Positions 45,781 through 55,322 of a DNA stretch of 64,000 nucleotides are shown here, in pieces. The notes under the pieces were generated by a model. It was not told where the DNA came from and did no database searches. It was given only the letters and a program-made list of their open reading frames with translations. This DNA comes from Agaricus subrufescens. Lineage: Eukaryota > Basidiomycota > Agaricomycetes > Agaricales > Agaricaceae. Within the stretch, counting starts at the first letter, position 1. Each line of letters starts with the position of its first letter. The stretch is from NCBI GenBank assembly GCA_029945375.1, contig CM057064.1:434001-498000 (forward strand), read 5' to 3'. Position numbers and translations under genes: made by a program.

Positions 45781-48135
45781 ATGAATCCGACTCCAAGCGA
45801 AATTGACGCTGATAAGCCCATCACAGTGATAGACAACCCATCCCAAAGCAACCTTCCAGCTCGACGAGACTCTGTCGACAGTGTAAAGACCGCAGTCGAC
45901 ATAGAACATGTTCCGGTGCAAGATGATCCTCGTAGTTGGTCGTGGTTACGAAAGGTAAGTCAAATTTGAACGTTTACGTCGCTTGCTGGACGTTCAAACA
46001 CGATCCAATCAAATGTAGCATTTCAGTCTGTTCTTGATATCGGGGGCTTCAATGATTGCTGGCTTTGGTGGTACAATTCAAAATCGTAAGCAAATTTTTA
46101 GATGCAAACCCCAATGAGTTGTTTATGTATGTTAAGCTGCCGTTGCGGATATGGAGGAACAGCTGCCTGCAACAAGTGGGCAATTCAGCCTCAGCATATC
46201 GTTATTCATTCTTGTTCAAGGGCTTATGCCCTTAGTGTGGAGTGCTATAAGCGAGATAAAAGGAAGGAGGGTACGCACGTGTTCATGCTCGATTGTGAGA
46301 GACCTGCTTGAGGTGCATACACTCTAGATGATATACTTGGTCTCATTGGCCGGCTTCACCATTGGTTCTATCGTTGTAGCGGTCAGTAGACGTATTGAAC
46401 TGTGAGAGCCTTCTATTCGCATTTCTGTGACACCCGTCTGAAAAGGCTCCCAGTGTGATAGCCTTTCGTACAATTCAAGCTGCAGGGTAACTTCTATTAG
46501 CTGCCTACCCGTATGTGTTTTCTGATATGACTATAGATTGAGTGCTGTGATGTCCATTGGGGCAGCGACCCTTGCAGATATGTTTGAGCCCGCAGAACGG
46601 GGAGTAAAAGTATGTTTTTTGTCCTCGTGTTAATTCGTGTCATCCGTATGTGCCATAACTGATATCACCCCCAGATGGGGCTCTATTATATGGCGCCTTT
46701 ACTTGGCCCTGTAAGTGTAATATATTCTGTCAGCCAAGTTTATGAATAACCCCGTTTATTTCCCGTCTTATGGCACGTCTTAGGCCCTTGGCCCCATCAT
46801 CGGCGGGGCGCTAACGACGGGCCTTGGCTGGAGATCAATTTTCTGGTTTTTGACGATTGTTGCTGGAGTGATATGGCTGTGTTTTCTTCTTTTCTTCCGC
46901 GATACGTTCCGAAAGGAAAGAAGTCTAATATACCAGACTGTCCTTAAACATCATACTCAAAGAAAGATCGGCCTTGATCGCGAGGTTGTCTCGCCGGGGG
47001 CGACTGCACCTACGAGCACCGCCAATTTACACGGAGATGTGGAAAAGGGAAATGAAGGCGTTGATCGTGTCCACGTTATTCCGGCTGTTCAAATTGAGTT
47101 GAGATTGAGGGATGTCAACCCAATCTCACCCCTTTTGTATGTGGTACGGCGTTTCAACAATCTCCTTATCCTGATTTCGTCTGGTAAGCTGTAATGACTT
47201 TCTTTCGCTGGTTTATGAATTTCTCACCCGGGAAATCAAGGCCTTATGTATGCCCTAACCTTCATGATCAATTACACAGGAGCACGAACACTCAGCAGGG
47301 CCTATCATTATGATGCGCTCATGATCGGAGTAATAACTATTACATATGGTCTAGGTACATCTCCGTTTTCTTATCATTGGATATGCTCACTCTACCATAT
47401 GATAAACGCCAGGGTGTGTGGCCGGTAGTATTCTGGGAGGCCGCTGGTCCGATTATAAACTAGCCCAATTGAAGGAGGCTAACGGGGGGATAAGTTACCC
47501 AGAGGTATGTCCGACTTCCCAATATGCGTGCTCTCAGATTAGAAACTGGGAACAGATGAGACTCAAGAGTACCACAATTGGAATATTATTATTCCCTTTG
47601 TGTGTAATTGGGTTTGGTTGGGCGTGTGATCAACATGCGCATGTTGCAGTTCTTTGCGTATTGCTATTTGTTGCGGGTTTTTTCACTATGTGAGTGGGTA
47701 TAAGTCTTCGGCATTCTGTTTCTAATCATCAAATGGTCAGATGGGCTTACACAAGTACATTGGCTTATATTGTTGATGCTAATCAAGGCAGATCAGCAAC
47801 TGCCGTTGCAGCTAATTCCGCATTCCGTGGCACACTCGCATTCGTTGCAACTGAGATTGCTGTACCTATGCAGGTGTGTTGTGTGTTATACCTTCCAGGT
47901 AATATCTTCTAATTGACTTGACTCAAGGATGGTATTGGGGATGGTCAGTATCAGATTCACATCTACATTCTCTGCGACTTCTGACTTAGTATTAGGTTGG
48001 CTCTACACCTTCTGGGGATTCCTCATGGCACTGAGTGGATTATTGATAGTGTTGGTGTCGTGGAGAGGTAAGGTCTGGAGGACACATGCAGAGGAGCATG
48101 AAGCAAAGGCAACTGGTGTGGAACCCCAGCATTAG
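45781..48135 (+). CDS. MFS transporter, Qdr-like, tandem copy 3
   Basis: Starts MNPTPSEIDADKPITVIDN; the N-terminal tail ends DIEHVPVQDDPRSWSWLRK; stop after KATGVEPQH at 48,135. Same segment order as the other two copies: DMEEQLPATSGQFSLSISLF, VQGLMPLVWSAISEIKGRR, SIGAATLADMFEPAERGVK, MGLYYMAPLLGP, ALGPIIGGALTTGLGWRSIF, FRDTFRKERSLIYQTVLK, RDVNPISPLLYVVRRFNN, GSILGGRWSDYKLAQLKEAN, TLAYIVDANQGRSATAVAAN and FRGTLAFVATEIAVPMQ. More diverged than copies 1 and 2, and the central loop is longer. It is the last ordinary gene before the transposon block; the last CpG before a long CpG-free stretch lies near its 3' end. Confidence 0.85.
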
Positions 48136-48954
48136 ATTTTAAAATGCATATGATCTCAATTTCATCTCCCATGCTATTGTAAGACTAATCTATGATTTTA
48201 TGCATATTCTGGACAATGTTGAGGAGTGAGTGTTTTGGACAACAATGCATTAAAATTGAGTTGCTCTCTTGTGAGGCTATGCCAAAAGTGTGGATTCCAC
48301 ATGTGGAGGGTTGCCTTGAAGGAGTTCTAGTGACTGGGTGGTTGGGTGGCATTGGCATTCAATGTCTACCCTTACTTGTATCCTAGTCTTTGCCATGTGC
48401 CTGTTAACCCTCATGCTGTAGATGTCAAAGGGGGTTGTATGTCATATAATGCTAGTAGGCTTTGATCTGAAACTGTCATATAGCCATTATCTAGTACCCC
48501 AATTATGTATTTGAGGACTTGAACATGCTCACATTTACTCCCCAGCATGCCTCTGCTACCTGATGGCTGATCAATCCCAGTAAGAATGTGTTCTGTGGAA
48601 AGCTGTTCAAAGAGATAGAAGCTGTGGGAATCTGCACTCATCTGAGAGCTCAGAACCAGTGCATAAATTTTCCCCCTTATGTATAGCTATATAGAGCTGG
48701 TATGGGGTAGTGGTGCAACAGCACTGGGCTGTTTGCTGAGCTAATTAGAGCAAATATGTGAATTAAGGAGAGTTCTGTAAATACATGATTCTACTCTAAA
48801 TAGCTAAAAGATGCTCAAAAATGTGGTACTATGCACAAATTTGTGCATGTGGCAAGTTTATGAAATGTCATAGTAACTATTATCAGTAAGGGAAAAAGAT
48901 ACAAGCCTTAATATAACACATACCACTGACATTGAACTGAACTCAAAGTGAATT

Positions 48955-49165
48955 CATTTCTTTGGCTTTTTCTTCTTTTCATTATTCTTCTCTTTGCTAA
49001 GAACATTATAGTCTAAGGAAAATATTAGTCAAAAGTCAATTATACAAATTGTTGGAAAATCATACCTCATGAGTTTCCTTATCCAACTCCTTCCACACTA
49101 TTCCAAATTCAGCAACTGTTGTAGTTGGGTGCTTGAGCATGTAGTTGACTCCAAAAAGATTGCTA
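48955..49165 (-). pseudogene. Decayed coding fragment, possibly HMG-box-like
   Basis: The minus strand reads NLFGVNYMLKHPTTTVAEFG and VWKELDKETHE, then after a GTATGA...TTAG gap (about 49,069-49,016) DYNVLSKEKNNEKKKKPKK and a stop. The pattern of aromatic, basic and WKEL residues recalls an HMG-box half. The splice phase does not fit perfectly, and there is no upstream exon that I can support. It lies in the CpG-free block, so it is probably a decayed copy of a gene or transposon gene. Confidence 0.35.
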
Positions 49166-50179
49166 AAAGACAGAAGATAAGTGAAAGTAAATGGAAGTGA
49201 GGAATGACACACTGTGCAGTCACCAAGTTTGGCTGTGGAACCATAGGCTTTCCTTTTTTGGATACAGTGGTGTTACAGCCCCAGCTGTTTTATGCATGAA
49301 AATATATGTTTAAGGTGGTTGGGTGTATGTATTACATAGGCTTGAGAATGAGCAATTGGTCACCCCAGTGGTAATGAAACCAGTTGAGGCCATGTGCAAG
49401 GACAGGGCAAACTATGGATCAGTCAAGGTGACCTTTGCAGTTCCTAACAGGAAAACTGTACTGTTGGGGGAAAAATAATTGTGTTTGAGGACTTTAAAAA
49501 GGAAGTCTCAAGGCTGAGTCTAGTGGGACTTCATTGGGAATTATCATCAAGACTGGCTATGGGGTGGCTTGAGGACTTGGTGGATCATGGTTACTTGAGT
49601 GGACCTTTTGCTAGACTGATTCAATAACTACCACCTGCCTAATAGGGAAAGGCTAGGAAGTAGATGACTCACACATGTCAAGACTGAATGAACTGAAGCA
49701 AGACTGTTGAAATTATTGGTCAAGACTCTGGATCAGGCAGCAGTGTTGATAATCTCAAAGCAACTGAAGATGAGACAGAAATTTGGTCTAATCAAGGACA
49801 TCTTATCAATAGATTGATCAGTAGAGGATGAGTCTCAAGGGTTCCTGGATTAGGGTTTAGGGTTGGATATTGTTAGCCAATGAGCAGTGGGATAGTAGAC
49901 AAGTGCAATGTTTGGTTGAGGAGACTGAATAGTCAAGACTACTGATTGGTGGAGAAAGATGAGTTGAGGAGACTATACCCATTTGGCACTGGATACAGAT
50001 TTGGTTATTTGTTTCATATTTGTTTATTTTGTCTCTGTTTTTTATTGTGTATTGTATATAATTGCCAGTTGAGGATGAGGTTTGGCATCAAATCTTTGCC
50101 CAAGCACTGTGCAAGTGAAATTGAGTTTGGTTAAACTTCACAGTGTTCTAAGCATTTTTTTAAGTTCTTTCTCAACTCA

Positions 50180-50719
50180 GAAGGTCTACTTCACTATTTG
50201 AAGAGCACAATGTACTACCAGCTTGTCTATCAAGGTAGTGACTCCAGAGAGCTGTTTACCACCTATTCTGATACTTCCCATGGTGGCTGCAAGGCCACAG
50301 GTCAAGCTACAGGTGGTTATGTGACTCTAGTGTCTGGAGCTGCTGTAGGATAGTCTTCAAAGTGTCAGCCCTTTGTGACTCTCTAGAGTACTGAGGCTGA
50401 ATTTGTTGCTGCTGTTGAAGCTGGCAAGGAGATCAAGTGGACTAGGAACATCCTGACTGAGTTTGGCTATCACCAGACATTTCCCTCAACACTTTTTGTG
50501 GATAACAAGTCTGGTATCAGTGTAGCCAGGAATCCTGAGCACCACAGGTGCATGAAACACCTAGATCTTCACTTCTATTGGCTCTGCAAGGCTGTAGAGG
50601 ATGGAGTCATTGATCCTCTCTATATATCTACTGATCAGCAAGTTGCAGACATCCTAACTAAGGCTGTATCACTAAAGGTTGTTGACTTTGCTGTGCTGTT
50701 GTTGGGACTTGGACACTAG
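50180..50719 (+). pseudogene. Copia-1: RNase H remnant of a Ty1/copia retrotransposon
   Basis: Plus-strand sequence reads YLKSTMYYQLVYQGSDSREL, YSDTSHGGCKATGQATGGYV, then a stop where copia elements have SWSSK, STEAEFVAAVEAGKEIKWTR, DNKSGISVARNPEHHRCMKH, and TDQQVADILTKAVSLK, the classic end of a copia polyprotein. Two in-frame stops (TAG, near 50,352 and 50,384) break it. Reverse transcriptase, integrase and gag are missing upstream. A polypurine tract (AAGGGGG at about 50,738) and an LTR start follow. It is an old, CpG-depleted fragment. Confidence 0.85.
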
Positions 50720-50743
50720 TATGGACTGGTTGGATCAAGGGGG

Positions 50744-52839
50744 TGTGTTAGAGTGGCCCAACAGTCTTGTGGATGGGCTTTTTTTTTTTTTTAAAAAAAA
50801 TCAAATTTTATTAAGCGCTGCCTGATCGCATAGCACTCCTGGCCGGAGGCCAGGAATTAAGTGCTAAAAAACAAAACCCTGGTCGACATGCAAAAGAAAA
50901 ATAAATGAAAAACAAAGCCCAATCCAATAAACTGAGTCCATACAGGTGCCCCGAGCAACATATGGAAGCAGGAGTGGAAAATTTTGAGACTTAGTGTATA
51001 CTGTTACATGACTGTATCATGAGACGCATAATAGAGAGGAATTGAAAAGAGGGAAACAAAATGAAACAAACTTTGAAACCGAACTGGAGTCTGAGCATGC
51101 TCAGGGGGATCCAGGGGGGTCAGGGACTGCTTACCGTTACAGCACCTGGATAAGGGTGGCATGGACCAAAGTCCGCTGGATCAATAGGAACCTGCCTCAA
51201 CTGTCCTATTTGCAGTCCAGTAAAGCCTAAGCTTCGGGGTTGCTGCCCCTAGCTTTGATGAGTGGGTTTGCCATCTTGTGTATAGAAACAGGTCATATTT
51301 CGACTAGGATGTCGGAGTGGATAATGAGTTTGGGGACGAGAAGTTGGCTGAGGGTAGGAGCAACCTGTTCTCATATGAAAATTGGAGTTTGGGTGGGTTT
51401 GGGGTCTAGCCCGATGAGTTGGTGGCGGTGTGCCTTGAGTCTATGCATGTATTCCACGTGAGTTTTCCACTCATCTTCCTCCTTCCTGGGGCATGAGGGG
51501 CCTTGGAAGGAGAAAGCCTTGGGGTTATCAACAAGGAATAAAATAACATCCTCAATGCAGGTGTAGTCATGGTTGATGCACCTGGCGTACCAGGAGCATC
51601 TGTTGAGGATGTGTTGTCTAGACTCGGGGTGTGGCGGTGTCCGGGACATGTAGTGGCTGGGGGGGGATCAGTGTTGGCAAAGAACTGGTTGTGATAGCTT
51701 CTGATGGGGGTGTGGTTGGTCACAGCATGACAGAATCTTGCATAGAGCTGCGCAGATTCAGTAGCAGTGGCAAAGTTGTAAGTGCCCATCCAGGGGCCAT
51801 TACCATGTGTGGTCAGAGTTAGGTGCTCCTCCGATTCTCTGTTGGTCATGGGGAGAAACTTCCTTCCTTTGTAGAAACCGGACTTTGGGTCAAGGAAGTC
51901 TTGGGTCCATTGAGCAACAGCTTCTTGCTCGATGGCTAGATGTCTTTTTTGGAGAGTTTGGGAGGGGGGGAAGATGGTTTTGTCATGATAGACGGCGTTT
52001 CTGGCAGATGTGGCTGTATGCTTGGCAATACAGGGGGCGCATTTGCATTCAAATGTTTTGTGTTTGCATCGTGGCATGCTAACAGCCCTGAACCCTGTGA
52101 TGGTAATGTGTGTGTGAGGGGCAATCTCGATGAGGTCGGAGAGTGCTCTGGCAAGAGCAATGTTGATGGAGTGGCCTTTGTGTGATGCGCTATTAAAAAT
52201 GTGTCCTCTAAGGACGGGGACGCATGGTGACAGGAGTTGAACGTGTTGAATTTTGTTGTCAGGGTGATTCCGTATGTGCTCTGTGATTTTTGTGATGGCC
52301 ATGATGGCAGAACATGTATGAGCATTGGCGATGGATGTGCGTCGGCCGGTGGGGAGGGTCTTGGAATATATGAGGGAGCCTTTGTGTGTGATAGAATAGG
52401 CAGTGTGGTGATGTTTAGGTAGGTCCGGATTAGTGGATTCTTCTTTTTGCTTCTTCCTGCTCATAATTGCACATATGGAGTGCACGGCTGGAGTGGAGAT
52501 GATTTTTGAGACGAGTTCATGGTGGGCGTCGATTTCTTCTTTCAGCACTTTGAGGGAGGAGGGGGGGATGACGAGGGTGAGTTTATTGAAGTGAATATCT
52601 ATGAATCTTTGCCCGGGGGTGGCAAGGGGGTGGGTGGGTTGTGGATGGGCTTAGAGATGGTATGACTTTCTGATCATGTGATATACTAGTAAGCACATGT
52701 TGAACTTGTCTGTGAATGCTCTAGAAGCCTTTAGCATCTTAGACTTGTTCACAGAATATCTCATTCATTTCTAATCCAATTCACTTGTTACTGCCATTGT
52801 TAGAACTGTCTCCATACATGCTATGATCTACCTTTGACA
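50744..52839 (+). mobile_element. Copia-1 3' LTR, split by a LINE insertion
   Basis: The LTR starts TGTGTTAGAGTGG directly after the polypurine tract and is interrupted at 50,779 by a LINE; it resumes at 52,651 (or 52,639 counting the duplicated target) and ends near 52,839 (TTTGACA). It is homologous to the LTR at 63,183-63,501: both contain TGTTGAACTTG followed by a stem-loop, then CATTTCT(A/T)ATCC. The exact 3' end is uncertain because the element's left LTR is not in the window. Confidence 0.7.
50779..52638 (-). mobile_element. 5'-truncated Tad-like LINE inserted in the copia-1 LTR
   Basis: A 1.86 kb minus-strand insertion flanked by a perfect 12 bp target-site duplication TTGTGGATGGGC (50,767-50,778 and 52,639-52,650). 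The 3' end has an A-rich tail (seen as T-run from 50,779). The coding part keeps the C-terminal RNase H-like and zinc-knuckle region of the LINE polyprotein: IAMAITKITEHIR-like, RGHIFNSASHKGHSINIALA, LQKRHLAIEQEAVAQWTQDF, HAVTNHTPIRSYHNQFF. The frame starts upstream with RFIDIHFNKLTLVIPPSSLK, so the 5' end was cut inside the polyprotein. Near 51,650 the CPxxRQHILNRCSWYA part continues in another frame, a frameshift. A short hairpin (TCCTGGCC loop GGA GGCCAGGA, 50,837-50,855) lies in the 3' UTR. Confidence 0.88.
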
Positions 52840-54015
52840 CCATCAATACTACTAATTACACTAGGTTTTGGAGCTTTTCACATGCCGCTCCTACTGTTCT
52901 CCCTCTTGCCGTAGCATTTGCAGGCATGATATTTCATTCATTGATTGATATCTCACTCTTTTCTCATTCCACCTCATGTTGTTTTACTCAAATATTGAAT
53001 TCAAAAATTTGCCAACATGCTGCCAGTCATTGTTGTACTGCCCCACCTGTTTACACAATTGTCACACAGGTTGTCACATGCACACATGATTGTCATCTAT
53101 CAATGGTTCATTGATTTCTCTCTCAACGTTGATTGTACTGTATTCACTGGCCTACCATTGCTCTTTGTGGTCCCGGTTAGTGTTGTGGTGTTTGCTACTG
53201 TTTACTCTCTACTATCCTCTTATGCCATCCATATTGTAGCTTCTTGGGACTCCAGTCATCAACATCTCTCCTCATATTCTATGTCACTACAGGGTCTCTC
53301 CTATGTGTTCTTTTCCTCTACCTCTTTAGGTGATTATTCACTCTCTTGGAAGTCACCCATTTCTAACACATCTTTTGGTAATGCTGTACACAAACAACCA
53401 GGAACAAAATACCTGCACTGCATGATTTCATCATTGGTTTTGTTCAACCTGTGTTTCACATTCTCCATCATTCATCTTTCCTGAAAACATGTCTTCTCCC
53501 AGCAATGAAAACCAACCCCACCATTCTCTTCATTTGAATAGCAATGCCTATACTTGCCATCCGCCTTCTAGATTGCCTGTCATTGTTTCTGTAAGTTTTG
53601 TTGAAGTTCTTTCTACATTAGCTGAAACCTTTTCACAGTCTGTGCTCCCATCCAGTTATACATACCATGAACCCCATTGCCTGCATCAGCATTATCATGC
53701 TCCCATAAGTTTTCCTTCATCATCTTTGAAAAAGTATTGTGATTCTTTTTATAGATCCATGATATTGATGTGTTGTCAACTGAAGATGCTTCCACATCAT
53801 CCAATGTATGTTCCCATCCATATCATATATTTTTCTTTTTCTGATGTGCAATACTTAATCATTCAGCATAATTCTACTACTGCAACTACAAACAAGGAAA
53901 CAATGGTTTTTGACTCCAATCATGATGCTGGGGAGATGCATATGTTCAATTAAAACCTATTGATTACTATGTCCTCTGACAATTCTTCTAGCTCATCACC
54001 ATTTGTTTTGTATTA
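52840..54015. other. CpG-poor stretch left of the Helitron fragment
   Basis: About 1.2 kb of plus-strand open frames (53,017-53,484 and 53,489-53,953) with a biased composition (serine, histidine, CT-rich) but no domain I recognise. It may be the 5' part of the Helitron, since CpG is depleted here as in the Helitron part. Not supported as a gene. Confidence 0.35.
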
Positions 54016-55098
54016 CATGTAGGACAATAAATGATGATTATGGGCAACATGATGTGGGTTGCATGACAATTTCTTGCCCCTTTTGTGGAGTGTCTCATTG
54101 GATTGATGAACAAGTCCTTTCAACAAGCCTCTCACATCCAGAATTTGAGATGTGCTGTCAATGAGGCAAAAAACTTCCTTTCCTGCCACTGCCTCCACAA
54201 CCGCTATACAATTTATTGGTCGGACACTCTCCAGATGCTGTTGAATTCCATCACAATATTGTTCATTACAATGCCAGCTTGGCTTTCACATCTATGGGTG
54301 TGGATATTGATCACTCTATGTATGGCCGTGGACCACCAGTCTTTCGTATTCATGGAGAGTTGACCCATCTGGCTGGCCTGCTTCTACTACAGGCTGATAC
54401 TACACCAACTTACACACAACTCTATATCTATAATCACCATGATGCTCTTCATCACCGTGTTTCTCGTAATGATGAACTATCACTCAATACATTAAATCAC
54501 TTACAGCAAATGTTACATAGAGACAATGCATATGCAAAAATATATCAACATGCATATGAAATCCTGCATTGCCATGATTGTCCAGATGTATCATTGAAGC
54601 TTTGTGTTCTACCAGGCCATGATCTTCACCAATACAATGAACCATCCGCAGATGAGGTTGGCATCATTCTTCCAGGAGAGAATCATCAAGGAGATTATCA
54701 AGACATCATTCTCCACCTTTGTCCTCAATATTGGGATAATACAGCACATAATCCAAACCATTTGAGATTAGAGAGAATCAATGAAGGGCATGCAGTGTAT
54801 TCACCTCTGCAAACCCAAAATGGCCTGAAATCCAGCATGAGTTACTTCCTGGTCAAACAGTGACTGACAGGCCGGATCTCATTTCACATGTTTTTCAAGT
54901 GAAAAAAAAAAATCCTGCTCAATGCCAGTGTCAATGATGGAATCTTGGGAAAATGTATTGCCTATGTTTATGCTATCAAGTTCCAAAAACAGGGCCTCCC
55001 CCATATGCACCTTTTAGTGTTTTTGCAACATGACTATAAACTGTTATTGGAACCCACAAAGGGGTACACTAAATATGATAGTAACTTAGATAACTCAC
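54016..55098 (+). pseudogene. Helitron Rep/helicase N-terminal fragment
   Basis: Plus-strand sequence reads TISCPFCGVSHWIDEQ and, after a run, EFEMCCQ, a TGA, then GKKLPFLPLPQPLYNLL, HNIVHYNASLAFTSMGVDID, RGPPVFRIHGELTHLAGLLL, LYIYNHHDALHHRVSRNDEL and, in another frame, GLPHMHLLVFLQHDYKL. This is the order of Agaricomycete Helitron proteins: zinc-binding N-terminus, Helitron-like N domain, then the rolling-circle Rep domain whose HUH motif shows here as HMH. The TGA after CCQ sits where relatives often have a basic residue, as expected from CGA to TGA decay. The reading frame changes near 54,860 at an A-run. The rest of the protein is lost beyond the gypsy-1 LTR. Confidence 0.78.
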
Positions 55099-55293
55099 TG
55101 TCACGCGTGAACAGAGTATTTCCAAGTAGTGTATTAAAGAGCGAGGAAAACAGAGATATGCGTATCAAGGATATGGGTTACAGCAGAGAGTGAAGATGAT
55201 GATATTGGAAAGAAGGAAGAATGAGCATACGTACGTCAAGCCTTATATAAGTGTCTAAGAATAGTGGTGTGATGTTGTAAGCCATGGCTTACA
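55099..55293 (-). repeat. Gypsy-1 3' LTR
   Basis: About 195 bp on the minus strand, beginning TGTAAGCCATGGCTTACA, a perfect 18 bp palindrome (55,276-55,293), and ending CGCGTGACA at 55,099. It follows the polypurine tract. The 3' boundary is set by the TG...CA rule and could be wrong by a few bases. Confidence 0.65.
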
Positions 55294-55322
55294 CTCCTCC
55301 CCCCTTTAAAAATTTGTTAGTA

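Larger units (their letters stand above)
48061..50814. other. CpG-free block (transposon-derived, decayed)
   Basis: Reading line by line I find no CG dinucleotide between the one at 48,059-48,060 and the one at 50,815-50,816, although base composition is roughly 40% GC. The block holds the tail of MFS copy 3, about 2 kb of unidentified AT-rich sequence (48.14-50.17 kb), and the copia RNase H remnant. A purine-rich tract (CAAAGGGGGTTG at about 48,426) resembles a polypurine tract. No intact gene is seen in the unidentified part. Confidence 0.85.

Noticed and set aside
48411..48641. 76-codon minus-strand frame in the CpG-free block
   Set aside because: Loss of CpG and C-to-T drift remove stops and create long chance frames; not enough to call a gene.
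49850..49862. TTAGGG-like telomere repeat
   Set aside because: Only two imperfect units (TTAGGGTTTAGGG) within decayed DNA; far too short for a telomere or a convincing interstitial tract.
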